DNA of 64,000 nucleotides, taken from positions 2,170,001 through 2,234,000 of the forward strand of contig JAIOJX010000001.1 of the NCBI GenBank assembly GCA_022376925.1. Direction: 5' to 3'. Shown piece by piece: positions 33,876-47,518 of this stretch. The first letter of the stretch is position 1, and each line of letters begins with the position of its first letter. Source of the DNA: Tragulus kanchil. Taxonomy: Eukaryota; Chordata; Mammalia; Artiodactyla; Tragulidae. A model generated the notes under the pieces. It was not told the origin of the DNA. It saw only the letters and a list, made by a program, of their open reading frames with translations, and did not search any database. The position numbers and the translations under genes were made by a program.

Positions 33876-34198
33876 TTAAAGATTTATTTTACTTATTTAT
33901 TTGAGGGGGCTGGGGTGGGGAGGGAGGGGAGCAGGCGGGCCACCTCTATTGGTCCTCCATCCGTCCATTTCCATCCATCTTTGTTCTTCGGTCCCTGTGG
34001 ACCTCCCATCGCGGCAGCCTCTGTTGTCGCAGAGCGCCGGCTCTGGGCGCATACGCCCCAGAGCTCTGGCTCAGCAACTGGACACACCAGTCCAGCCGCT
34101 CCGTGGCACGTGGGATCTTCCCAGGCCAGGGATCGAACTGGCGCCCCCTGCCCTGCAAGGCGGTGTCCCCACCCACTGGACCACCAGGGAAGCCCCCG
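33876..34198 (-). repeat. CHR-type tRNA-Glu SINE, reverse
   Basis: T-run and AT-rich tail at the left, reverse B box (gggatcgaactgg) at about 34,128, ending ggaccaccagggaagcccc. Confidence 0.85.
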
Positions 34199-35439
34199 TT
34201 GTTTGCTTTTAGCAAGAGTAATCTTTGTTTGAAAACGCTGAGGACATGGTGGAACTTCACCCTTTTGTCTTCGCCCTGCGGGAACTGGATTGTCCTTTGT
34301 GTGAGTCCGCGTTTGTCTTGCGTGTGAGTGCCCCGGCTACGAGAAACTCCAGTTTGCTGCGTGAATGCAGACCCTCGAGGTGCATTCTCCAGAACTGGAC
34401 CGTTCTCAGCAAGCACGCTTCTGAGTTAATTTGTACGTGAGCTCTATTTCAGTGACCCAAAAGTAAAAGTGCCTGCAAGCTGAATACGTCCTAGTGTTGA
34501 GAAAGTTGGCCCAAATGAACTTCAAGTCCCCGTTACCTGGGAACTATTCAGTACTGAATTGATCGCTGCTCTTGCAGCCGGCTCGAGTTGGTCGGCGCGC
34601 GAAAGGTAGCACTCCTATCGTACCTAGGTTTGTTAGAGATCCAATAAGGCCTTCCATCTGTTCCCCGTGTTGCAAATTTGTCGGCAAGGAAATATCCGTA
34701 ACTTGCTGTGACGAAACAGGAAGTCTGTCGAAAAGAGCCTCTCCAGATTTTGGTATCTTAAGCCAAGTTAAGTGGCAAGAATTCATGGACTCTCTGGGTC
34801 ATTTCAAATGGGACGAGATGGCGGGACATCGGTGGCTGGGCACATCGCAGTTTCCCAACCTTTGCCTTCTCGGGAGAGGAAGACTAAAGCCTGAGTTTCC
34901 AAGCAGAAAATGCCGGCATGACAAACCGTTCACAGTTGCTTGCCTCTTAGTGTTCACCAAAAATTTGGGTGTCTAAGAGGGGAGGGTTCTAATCTGAATA
35001 TGAAATACTAAGAATAAGAGCAAAAAGTATTGGTATACAGTAGGGGAGTGGGATACATGTTTTGGTTCAAAAAAGAAAAGGAGTTTTACGCATGGCCAGG
35101 ATGAGATTAGATTACACTTGGGTACATAGATCTCACTAACATAATGTGGGTGGTTCGCCAAGTACTTGGAGAACTCGTAAATTTGGAACATATCAGAATG
35201 TAAAATCTTTACAGGTAATACACAATCTTAGTGATGCTAGAATATGCCTAGAAAAATGGCAAGAGGGAAATTCTCCAGAGTTTACTGCTGACTTGGGTTG
35301 CGAGGGGGATGATGGGGCCTTCTTCTTTCCAATTTTCTGCATGTATGAAATTGATGACAGAATGAAGCAGACACTGGACCGGGAGTCAGTCTTGCAGCGA
35401 CGAATAGCGTGAGATGTTTGGAATTGCAAACTTGACCTC
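34199..35439. other. Unassigned stretch with an open frame of unknown origin
   Basis: A plus-strand frame without stops runs from 34,572 to 34,976 (134 codons, first codon TTG, first ATG near 34,784) after an acceptor-like tgctcttgcag. It contains two Cys pairs (SPCCKF, VTCCDE) but no domain I recognise. A second, weaker frame is at 35,146-35,412. Neither is claimed as a gene. Confidence 0.3.
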
Positions 35440-35469
35440 AGATGCTGTTTTCTTCTTGCTTTCTTTTCT

Positions 35470-35825
35470 CTTTTAACTTTATTGATTCACTTTGCTTTCG
35501 GCCATTCTGGGTTCTCACTGCTGCCACGGGCTCCTCTCTGGTTGCAGGGAGTGGGAGCTCCTCTCTAGTGGAGGTGAGCAGGCTTCCTGGTGCGGTGACT
35601 TCTCTTGTCGTGGAACTCGGGCTCCAGGGCTCGTGGGCTTCAGGGGTTGCAGCCCCTGGGCTCCATAGTTGTGGCTCCGAGGCTCCAGCGTGCAAGCTCC
35701 ACAGCTGTGGCTCACGGGCTCAGTTGCTCCTCAGCATGAGGATCCTCCCGGATCAGGGATCGAACTCGTGTCTCCTGCATTGGCAGGCGATCTCTTCACC
35801 GCTGGTCTACTGGGGGACCCCCCCT
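35470..35825 (-). repeat. CHR-type SINE of a longer subfamily, reverse
   Basis: Repeated 'gtggctcacgggctc' type blocks, then gatcagggatcgaactcgtgtc (reverse B box) and the ttggcaggcgatctcttcacc block, in the order of the CHR-1/CHR-2 family of cetartiodactyls. Confidence 0.75.
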
Positions 35826-37838
35826 CCTGCTCCCCCCCACTTTTTTTTTTGGTTAGAAACCGGCAGCTGTTCCTATGGACGAAAGAAGTTTCCTAAAGAG
35901 GTCAGCTTCAGAATTATAGCTCAGTAGTATCCTCCCGACAAACAGTTCGGACATGTGCCCCCTTGTCAGAAAATAGGTGCCTCTTTTCTCCCAAGTCAGG
36001 ATTTCTCCTGCATTCCCAGGATAAGCGCCGCTTCAGAAACTCATACGTCTGGGAGATTTCAAGGTGGCCAGCACTAGATAAAAATGCCGTAGCTGAAAGG
36101 AGATCGAGTGGCATAATGCGGTGGCATAATGCCAATAGGTATGTTCAGAGGTGGCTCCTCGGAACCTATAGCTGTGCGCGTTTCAGGGTTCCTCTGGAAC
36201 CTTCAGCCACTAAGCCAAGATCCACATCGGGAGGAGCACCGTGGAGGAATCTGGGCTCAGTTATTTTCCAAGATGGCTAGGGAAGACGCAGGTGACATCA
36301 GTCTTAACTTGTCTCCCTGCATTTGCCCTTTAGTCATCCATTTAGTCGTATTTAGTGAGCACTGGATCTTGTGCCATAACCTGTGGTACCTTTAGACTAT
36401 AGTCGCGTCGTCTCCCAGTGCCCAGTGATCTTATCTGACCAAGTGTTTTGAGACGTTTTGACAAACTTCCCATCAAATGTTAGTTTAAATGTCTCTTGAC
36501 CTCCATCTGACTGTGAGGTTCCTTAGGGGGCCCTTAAGGCATCACAAGGAGGAATAGTTAAATCGTTGTCTTTGGTGTGTTGAACCACACGAAACGTATT
36601 TTCTAAGGAGTGATGAGCCTTCTCAGATTACACCGTATGGGTAAATGTGACCCTGTGTCCTGGGGGTAATCTATCAGCCATCATTCTGGTCGTGTCCCAG
36701 CGGCTCGATTAAGACTCCTTGGCAACCCATTGCGATCAGATCTTTAGCCTTGCCTCTCAAGTCTTTCATAGATAGACAGCTGAGCTGATGCTTTGCAAAA
36801 GTGCTGCGTCTTCAAGAAGATTCCTAGAGAGGACTTCTAAACAAACACAGGTCAGAGGCAGCCCTGAATGTGGTGAGGAAATTTTCTACCCAACTGGTAG
36901 GAAAAGCAAACCTTCCTTCTCGCCAGCAGCCACACTCGGCCCTTCGTCTGGCTGCACTCTGACAGTGACACTTTTACCCTTGAAACAAAGGGATTGGGGC
37001 TGTGGTGTATGCCGGTACTCAGGAATGAAGAGTGAAAGGGGAACTGCCAACTGCTTTCTGAAGAGACTTGTGAAGTACTGGCTTTGGAAAAAGCTGCTCC
37101 CCATAAACCATAATGAAGGCCGAAACCCACTGTCGCCCCTGAAATAGCCCAGCCCTATTGAGAACAACCCTTTGGCGGCACGAAGGTCAAGTGAGAAAAA
37201 GTGAGCGACTCAGAGGCGGGCAGTGGCTCCTTTAGAGCAGAGAGAGGACGGCCCTCCGTGACCAAATACCACTTTTCCGGGGCCTCTGTGACATGTGCTG
37301 TCTTATCCCAGTTCTGGCACCTTACCGTAGCCTTGATAAGAAAAACAAAAGGATCGGTCCCTGAGTAAAACTGGCACCTGAGGTTTTAATGTGTATGGGC
37401 TCTGTCTGGAGGATTACTGATTCTGACCTGTGTTCCTCAGATACAGGGAAGCCGTTCCCCTCAAGTCACTCATGACCCACAGTAATTTGGTGTGTTATCC
37501 TTCTACAGGTCTGGCCACCCGGCAACACATCTCCCCCAGAGTGTCAGATCCAGACTGGTTTTCGGGCTTATTCCCCTGAATCCTTCACGCACGATCTTTC
37601 TCGCTTAAGACGCGAATCGAGGACTTGGACCTCGGGAGTGTTCACGCCTTGGTACCCATTCCCCAAGTCAGGAAACCATGAGACCAGTCATCGCCCGGTC
37701 CCCTGACCGCCTTGCAGAAGGATGAAGTGGAATCGGAGGCTGAAACGCAGACACCCTGGAACCGGGCTCCTCTGCCAAGGTGAAGCCTACCCATGCACTC
37801 TCCTCAAGACTGAGGAGTATCAGAGAAAAGGGGGGAAC
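35826..37838. other. No gene recognised; possible decayed retroviral interior
   Basis: AT-balanced unique-looking sequence without long conserved frames. Because a polypurine tract and LTR-like start follow at 37.82 kb, the right part may be the 3' interior of an old endogenous retrovirus, but no gag, pol or env motif could be confirmed. Confidence 0.3.
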
Positions 37839-38045
37839 TGTAACAGAGCACAGTGAGCTCGGCCCCCAGCACGGCAGCCGTTGTTCTGGTCATGCACCCT
37901 GTTACCAGGCAGCGGGTCCTGCTCAGCCATCGGCCGGTTCCTCGGTGGGCACCCCACTGGCAACCGACTGTCAATGAGCAAAGGTTAGTGGGGTCCCGCC
38001 CCACTCACAAGCAACTGCGCCGTTAAGAAAGGACAGTTAGTGAGG
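37821..38045 (+). repeat. Polypurine tract and left edge of a possible LTR
   Basis: A cagagaaaaggggggaac purine run is followed by TGTAACAG, the arrangement at which retroviral plus-strand synthesis starts and the 3' LTR begins. The right end is not defined. Weak evidence. Confidence 0.35.
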
Positions 38046-40306
38046 GGATTCAGGCCGCAGGGAAGTGGTGGTCCTGCAGTGGGGAGGGAGGCAAGAGGCA
38101 GATCCAAGCCTCGTTTCCAAGGCCCTCCAGGCCTCCTGGCCTTGGACCAGCCTGTGAGCTTGGGGGCCCAGAGAACAGGCTGGGGGCTGTGTCCCGTAGG
38201 GCTCCAGAACCCTCACTGAGGCCATCCATCCACTCGCCTGGGCCCAGTCTTCGAGACAGCGGTGAGCTGCTCCCCTGTCCCTGTTTCTGCAACCTGATAG
38301 CCGTCACCAAGTGCCTGGGCGGCGGCCTGTGGAGCCTGGTCTCTCTGTCTTTGGGAGGCTTGGGGAGCCCAAGGGTCAGCTGGGTTGGGCGCCAGGCCCC
38401 CTCAGTGACGAGAGCGGGGCAGGGCCTGGGGACCTGGCCCCGAGGGATCTGCCAGCTGAGCTCTGTGCCCACCTCGCCAGGATGGGGACCCTGGAGGGTG
38501 AGGGTGACAGCCGTGTCTTGGGACCTTCCCCTTTCTTTTCAGGACCAGAGATTAACATGCGTTTGATCGAGATGTCTAGGAACGTCCTCATCTGCTCGGG
38601 ACCTGACCTCAAGAACAGAGGCTCTGACAGCACCAGCCAACCACGTCTCTCCCTCAACGTTTGCTTTTGAAAGGGCGTGGATGAAGGCTTTCGAGAACTT
38701 TGGCATTTACAGGGCACGAGCCACCCATCTCCTTGCGCGGCCCCGTAAGAAGCCTCCCTCTGTTCCAGGCGCCAGCGTTGTAGCATCGTTTGGCCGTGCT
38801 GACTTGGCGATGCTGGGTGACACTGTACCCTCGCTTCCTTTCTCGTAGGTGAATCGACTGCATGCTCCAGGCTGTTGCTCTAGGCTCCCTCTTCCATTGC
38901 TCCGGCCTGAGTGTCTGTTTTTGTGCCAGTACCGTACCTGTCTGATAACGGTAGTTTTGCAGCCTAGCTGAAAGTCAGCGAGCCTGGCTCCTGAGACTCT
39001 ACCCTTCCTTCTCAGAGTTGTCAGACGGACTCGGGGTCTTTCATGGCTGTCCCCATGAACGCTTTGTGTCCAGGGCAGGTGGAGAGTCTCGTGGAACTGG
39101 TCATCCACAGTCCTCCGAAATGGGAGGGAGTAGCAGCAAGTCGGTAGCTGACTGTGGAAGTCGGTCAGAATGCAACAGAAGGCAGACAGAAACACGGCTC
39201 CCTCATGATAAGTGAGCTTTGAGTCATGTTTCTGTTTCAGGGTGGCATGCATTCCCGACTTGGGGAGGGAAGCACGACAAACCCATCCCTGGCTCAGCAG
39301 GTGAGTCGCCGCTCTGCTTTTTCATTTCCTAGATCAACTTGAGAGGTTCCTATCTCCTGGGCCTCACCGGCGGGTGCTGTTTGACCCCGGGAGAGCCCTG
39401 AGCGCTTCCGAAGCACCAGGCGCGGTGAAGGGTCTGCCAGATGTGCAGTTGGAGTCTGGGAACGGACAGACCCAGCTCCAGACCCACACCTGCCGCGGTC
39501 CACGCGCCCTGGGTAAGCCGGCCCCCTTCTCCTAAACATTCCACCCCCAGTCGGTTCTTTGTGCAGCTCTGGATTCCGAGCTCGTGCTCTTGAGCACGGT
39601 CAGCCATGCACTGACACCCCGCATATCTGTTCGCTGGTGATCACCTCTGGCTCCCCCAGGCTGCACAGGCAGTGGAGCTCTGGCACCCTAGCGAGAAAAG
39701 AGTGAAAGGTTCCCCTGGGCTGGGCCCCATGATGCACAGAAGGTGCAAGGCGTTGAGGGGCACAAATGAGATCCTGGTCACGAGACCTCCCTCCACACCC
39801 AGGTGCCCCTTCATGCACAGTAGGCACAGATAAGGGAAGGCGTTGGGGTTAGTAGGCTTATAAAATTCCTCCGGTATCTTTGGGATTTTCTCCCCACGCC
39901 CCTGCCGTGCATCCGCCTTCCACATGTGCATCTGCATGTGTATCCTGCATGCGGATAGACAGCCTTGATACTTCTCTGCTTTATCTCTCATTAATTCTCG
40001 TTGACCAAGTCTTCCAGTTTCACAAAAGGCATATTCCCTCCCTGCCCACCGCCTCTGCCCCCTACCCCCCACTGCCCCATCCTGACGCTTTTCTTCTTTT
40101 CCACATCCCAGTATTCTCCATTATCGGCTTTCGAAACCACGACCCCCGGCATCAATCAAAGATTCGGGCAGAAAAGGACACGCTCGAGCAAGCTGCCAAT
40201 GCGGTGTCGTCCTAGGCAAAGTGTGTGGGCAAGCACACCATTTAGGGGAGACGGCCAGGCATCTCGGCCTCCGCTAACTAGTCCCTGGCGCCCAAGTTGA
40301 ATTGTG
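38046..40306. other. Upstream region of the PWWP gene
   Basis: Contains a reverse L1 ORF2 fragment at about 38,915-39,080 (gtgccagtaccgtacc block). A candidate splice acceptor, cttttccacatcccag, at about 40,110 and moderately GC-rich sequence at 39.3-39.5 kb could belong to 5' non-coding exons of the PWWP gene. No CpG island is evident. Confidence 0.4.
38915..39085 (-). repeat. L1 LINE ORF2 fragment, reverse
   Basis: The block around gtgccagtaccgtacctgtc and gtagttttgcagcctagctg is the reverse of a well-known L1 ORF2 segment. Diverged. Confidence 0.55.
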
Positions 40307-42368
<2,062 letters not shown>

Positions 42369-42660
42369 CAAGAACTCCCCATCTGCGTGAGTGGCGTGAT
42401 CCTTCCGCTCCCTCTGGTAGGTAACCGCCTTCTGGAAACCTGAGATCTCGGGAGTGCCCTTGAATCCACGCTGCAAGTGGCACGGCCATCGTCAGTTCCT
42501 TGTTCCCAAGCCCCTCACACCACTAACTGGTTAAAATATCGTAAGCAGCTAACGTTCCCTCTACTTGCCCGGATGTGCAATCTTCCAGGTCTTTTCACGA
42601 CTTCGTGGCTTTCGACTATACTTGATATTTTCAAAGAGGGCATGCGTTCTTTTATTACGT

Positions 42661-42690
42661 GAAAAAAAGAAAAGAAAAAAAGAACCACCG
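42661..42690 (+). repeat. A-rich tract
   Basis: GAAAAAAAGAAAAGAAAAAAAG about 300 bases after the PWWP stop. It could be a decayed poly(A) tail of a retrocopy or a simple A-rich repeat. 42.4-43.4 kb otherwise holds no recognised gene. Confidence 0.4.
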
Positions 42691-43392
42691 GCAACAGTAT
42701 CTGATATGAAGCAGCAGGCGTTTTTAAGATCTGAGGCATGTCTTCTACAGAACAACTGTACGGGCTTCTCCTTCCTCCCGTGGCACATTGGTATACATGA
42801 CTGACTGGACTCCTTCTTAAGATACGCCCTGACTTTTCCCTGTCCTGCATGTTCATTTGGAAGAGCAGCCCTGTGAGACGGAGCCAGTGACACAGATGTC
42901 TTCTGTGCGCCGCCACTACCTTCCAAAGGTTCTCGGAAAAGCACTCTGAGATCCAAGCAAAGTTAATGGATCGTCTGCACGTAGTCCGTGTGAAGCTGAA
43001 TGAAATCTCAGCATGCAAGAAACACTTTGCCAGCCTGTGCAGGACTGCTTTCCCTTGGCGTCCCTGAGATTCCATCTGTGGGAGTAGCTCCTCTTCAAGG
43101 GCTGAATGGGTTCCCCAAACAGACAGGCTCCTGGCTGTCTTCCTAACTGACAGTGACGGGATCCCCCTACGTGTCGTCGCCTCAGCGCTCCCCAGCCGTC
43201 CCCTTGGCCGAGCGGGTGAGGTGCTGCTGCTCCGGACTAGAGGGGACCATGGGGACCGGGACCCAAGCCCGCCTGGGGCGTGGGCTTCCCGCCTCCTCGG
43301 GGTCACCCCGCGCCACGTGTGGATGGTACAGATGGACAGGAAGAGCACGGACTCGCACTTCTGATTTGATCCTTTATTTACTCCTCTGGGGT

Positions 43393-43398
43393 TTGGCT
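43393..43398 (-). terminator. Polyadenylation signal AATAAA of the HSFX-like gene
   Basis: TTTATT on the plus strand, canonical AATAAA on the gene strand, 58 bases after the stop codon. Confidence 0.75.
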
Positions 43399-43455
43399 TA
43401 GCCTTGGTAGAGCCAACCTAGACGTCTGATAGAAGGATAGTGGTTTGGACTGTCC

Positions 43456-44888
43456 CTAGGGACCCGGCAGCTCAGGGCTCGGGCTCCTTCCTGAACTGCT
43501 CCCAGAGGGCTCTTTTCTCTGAGGCCCCTCCTCCCCCTCCACCTCCTGGGCCTTCTCTCGGGCGTGTTCCACAGGGCTAGCTCTTAGCTGCCCCGCACTG
43601 CGGCTTCTCGCTGTTTTCCGGCGTGAACAGGGGGCGCGACCAGATGTGGCCTTGGCTCCGGGGCTGAGCTGCTTGCCAGGGCGGTGGTATGACCCTGCCA
43701 ACCCAGATGTGCCCTCGCCTGCGGGGCCACTGTGGTAACTGGGGTAGTATCTTCCCGTGGCCTGCCAGAGCGCAAAGGATTCCAAGGCTGGCATTCCTTG
43801 AGCAGTAGAGGTATTCTTCACATCTCCAAGTAGCCATGGAGCTCTTTTCTCAACAGGTTTCATGGGCATTTGCTGGATTCGGAGAGACCTTCTCAGCGGC
43901 TGTGGTGGCATATTCCCCTCTGGGGTGGTTGTGCTGGAGGTGGGCCGAACAGTAGGTTTGGGGTGTCGTTTCTTCCGGATGTTGTCCGTGAACTTTGGCT
44001 TGTCTCTGTGAAAGTTGGTATTGCGGTACACCTGAAAGGCAATGGATCACTTTAGCCATCGTGAGGGAGCACATCCGTTCCCCGCTGCCCCCCGAACGGG
44101 CCTCGTGGAACTAGGGAGAGAGGCTCTCCCTGCATTCCTGGCAGGTCATGAGCCCCGAGCACACGTGCTCCCTAGGGCTCCCCAGGGCCAGCCTCGCTCC
44201 AGGTGTTCCTTTTGCTCCCTGCCCTCAGGTGGCCCCTCAGGGTCTGGAGTCACCCCTGCAGGTTCTCTCTAAGGGGGGGCGGGTGGGGTAACCCGACAGG
44301 CCCTGCTTCCTCGTCTTTCCTTAAGCACCCTCCCACGAGAAGAAACGTCACCCCTGGACGTGGCACCCGTCCAGCACTCGGCTCGCCTAGTCTCCCTGGA
44401 AGGGCTTTCTCCATTACCATGATTTTACGTGCTTGAGAGTCACTCCGAGGGGCAGTCAGGTAGAGTTTGCTGAAACCATGGAGGTTCATCTCTCGGATGA
44501 AAGTCTTGATGCTGTCTGTACTGAAGATCCTGTCCTCTCTTGTGCGGTGCAATACCTCCGTCTGGAAGAGATCTGCGTCTATGACGACTGCATCTCCCTC
44601 TTCACTCCACTCAACCGATCTGAAGGCCGGGCAGTCGGCTAGATGCCGTAGCTTAACGGCGAAGGGTAGCTCGAGGACTCTGTCTTTCTCCTCCTCGTTT
44701 ACCCCTTCGGGGTTTGCGCTCTGTGAGGGCGACTTGTCTTCGGAGCCTGGATCTGGGCTCTTGGCTTGGTCGTCTTGCTTGTGGACGACTTGCCCTGAAT
44801 CCATGTCTGGATCCGGGGATGCCGGCTTTCCATCCGCTGATGGCGCCGGCGGGGATGGACGTGCCTTGTCACATCTCCAAGTAGCCAT
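43456..44888 (-). CDS. HSFX3/HSFX4-like: Heat shock transcription factor, X-linked member 3/4-like (two exons)
   Basis: Exon 1 is 44,888-44,418 and exon 2 is 44,031-43,456, joined in phase 0 over a 386-base intron (donor CATG/GTAATG, acceptor TTTCAG/GTGTAC). Product 348 residues, close to human HSFX3 (about 333). The start is the MATWRCDK codon, because the acidic SPDPGSEDKSP block follows at the same spacing as in HSFX3; an upstream in-frame ATG is ignored. The winged-helix HSF DNA-binding domain spans residues about 74-181: FAVKLRHLADCPAFRSVEWSEEGD, IDADLFQTEVL, recognition helix SIKTFIREMNLHGFSK, and wing/strand VYRNTNFHRDKP-F-DNIRKK after the splice junction. The intron position inside the domain is that of HSF genes. 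No heptad-repeat trimerisation domain is visible. A short RRSLRI box and GEGTSG are shared with HSFX3; the rest of the tail is diverged. These genes are testis-expressed and the proteins nuclear. Unusual: the recognition helix has REMN in place of RQLN. Confidence 0.9.
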
Positions 44889-45425
44889 GGAGCTCGTCAA
44901 GCTCAGGGATAGCCCAGAATATAGCCCCGGATGCTCCGTGCAGCACCAGGGTAGCCTTATATCCTGCTGGAGATTCAAGAATCTGGGTCAGTGGCCAGGC
45001 AGCCAGTTAGGTGGTCTGCTTCCCTTCCTGGTAGGTGATGTCACAGACTGGTCTGGAGAGGCAGCCCTGGCCCATAATGGAGGGTGGGGCGGGGCGGGGC
45101 AGGGGGACAGGGATGAAGTCAGGGTCCCCCACTTCTCTAAAAGGACGGAAAAGTATGTTTCCAGTTGCCTGAAAAGGCTCCCACCTGCCGCCAGGCGCCT
45201 TGTGCCAAGGGGCCAGGCCCTGGATGGGCTGAGAAATGCGCTCCCGTCTCCACTCCCCTGCCTCGCCAGGGACAGGCCTGCGGCTGGCTGCTGATCCGCG
45301 CCAGGGCCAGGCCCTGGCGAGTCCTAGCTCGGCGACCACCGAGACCCCAGGGCTGAGGTGGGCCCCTGGCGACTGTCTCTCCCAAAGCATGGGGTCTAGC
45401 GGGCTGGCGGGCCCAGCCCGGGTTC
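44889..45425. promoter_or_regulatory. 5' flank of the HSFX-like gene
   Basis: Moderately GC-rich with GC boxes (ggggcggggcggggc at about 45,090). Probably the proximal promoter of the minus-strand gene; no TATA box seen. Confidence 0.35.
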
Positions 45426-46403
45426 ATGCCCCACCACGCCCTCCCCCGCTTCCTGCCTTGGTCTCTTCCAGCTGGCCCTGCCAGGTGGCGGGTCCTGCTC
45501 CGAGGGCCCCCAACTCAGAGTCCTGTGGTCCTTCCCCCACCCCATCCCCGGGCACTCTCCCCAGAGTAGGGCTGTGCTCCAGCCCAGTGGGAGTGACCTC
45601 ACGCTCCGCTTGGCTGCTCCCCAAGCCCCGGAGACGCAGACTCCCCACGACGCCTCGGGGGAGGGCACAGGCCGGGCCTCTGCTGAGCTGGGAGCCGCCT
45701 TCTGAATTCTGCCCACCCCAGACCTCATCCCTCCGCAGATCCCAGGCCACTGGCTTCCTTCGGTTTCCACGTCTTCCCATAAAGAGCACTCTCGTGGCCC
45801 TGAAGCGCTCCCTTGGGAACGCCTGCATTCCCAGGGCCTCGGAATCAGCCTCCTGGAGGCTGCCCAGAAACCCTGTTTCCTTTCGTCCGTGGGGTGGTTG
45901 GGCTCCTGCTCTCCACGGTCCCGGCCCCACTCGTCCAGCGTGGCTGTCTGTGGGCACACGCCCTCCGAAGGCCCTGATTTGGGCCTCACGCAGCCTGTTC
46001 TGCTGAAAGCAAGCCCTTCACCGGGCTCTCCGAGGCCATCTCCCATCTTCTCCGCCCTCTCCCCCGACCCCACCGCTGTGGACCTGTTCTCCCTACCCGA
46101 TGGCAGGCCCATGGAGTGATTCTGTGTGCTCACGTGTTAGGCGCTTTGCAAGGGCCTCCTTGACACAGACTCACTCCCAGGGACGTGTCTGGATTGTTGA
46201 GCTGGCGTGACCCAAGAAGCCCCGTCCACCCGTATGTGAAAATGGACATGGATCCAGCTGGGGACGGATGCAACCAATGAGAGTCACTTGTCTTCACAGC
46301 CCGTGGAGCACAGGGCCGTGGGCTTGGTGCTGGGTGTTCTCTGGCGGGGTGGGCAACAGTTCTTCAAAATCACTGTAGGGACAGACTGGCAGCTAGGAAA
46401 GGC
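45426..46403 (+). repeat. Tandem duplication, left copy (about 1 kb)
   Basis: Same sequence as 46,527-47,518, from tgccccaccacgcc to gactggcagctaggaaaggc. Compared with the right copy it lacks single bases at many points in its second half (for example cccta for cccgtac, gagctggcgtg for gagctggacgtg, aagaagcccc for aaggaagccccc). No gene recognised in it. Confidence 0.85.
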
Positions 46404-46526
46404 TCCCCCTATGCCGACCAGCGGCCACGGCCCTGCATCCTGCTGGTCCCCAAACCAGCCCCGGTGAGGTGGCGGGGGGGCCCTGCTCTCCAAAATGGAG
46501 CGGGCGGGGCCCAGGCCCTCAAGGAT

Positions 46527-47518
46527 GCCCCACCACGCCTCCCGCTTCCTGCCTTGGTCTCTTCCAGCTGGCCCTGCCAGGTGGCGGGTCCTGCTCCGAG
46601 GGCCCCCAACTCAGAGTCCTGTGGTCCTTCCCCCACCCCATCCCCGGGCACTCTCCCCAGAGTAGGGCTGTGCTCCAGCCCAGTGGGAGTGACCTCACGC
46701 TCCGCTTGGCTGCTCCCCAAGCCCCGGAGACGCAGACTCCCCACGACGCCTCGGGGGAGGGCACAGGCCGGGCCTCTGCTGAGCTGGGAGCCGCCTTCTG
46801 AATTCTGCCCACCCCAGACCTCATCCCTCCGCAGATCCCAGGCCACTGGCTTCCTTCGGTTTCCACGTCTTCCCATAAAGAGCACTCTCGTGGCCCTGAA
46901 GCGCTCCCTTGGGGAACGCCTGCATTCCCAGGGCCTCGGAATCAGCCTCCCTGGAGGCTGCCCAGGAAACCCTGTTTCCTTTCGTCCGTGGGGTGGTTGG
47001 GCTCCTGCTCTCCCCGGTCCTGGCCTCCCTCGTCCAGCGTGGCTGTCTGTGGGCACCCGCCCTCCGAAGGACCTGATTTGGGCCTCAACGCGCAGCCTGT
47101 TCTGCTGAAAGCAAGCCCTTCACCGGGGCTCTCCGAGGCCAGCTCCGATCTTCTCCGCCCTCTCCCCCGACCCCACCGCTGTGGACCTGTTCTCCCGTAC
47201 CCCGATGGCAGGCCCATGGAGTGATTCTGTGTGCTCACGTGTTAGGCGCTTTGCAAGGGGCCTCCTTGACACAGACTCACTCCCAGGGACGTGTCTGGAT
47301 TGTTGAGCTGGACGTGACCCAAGGAAGCCCCCGTCCACCCGTATGTGAAAATGGACATGGATCCAGCTGGGGGACCGGATGCAACCCGAATGAGAGTCAC
47401 TTGTCTTCACAGCCCGTGGAGCACAGGGCCGTGGGCTTGGTGCTGGGTGTTCTCTGGCCGGGGTGGGCAACAGTTCTTCAAAATCACTGTAGGGGACAGA
47501 CTGGCAGCTAGGAAAGGC
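46527..47518 (+). repeat. Tandem duplication, right copy (about 1 kb)
   Basis: Copy of 45,426-46,403, period about 1,100. Between the copies (46,404-46,526) the sequence is unique and GC-rich. The open frames here show no recognised domain. Confidence 0.85.

Noticed and set aside
45236..47108. Paired frames of about 250 codons in both tandem copies
   Set aside because: The frames are broken differently in the two copies and lack any domain; conservation is explained by the duplication.
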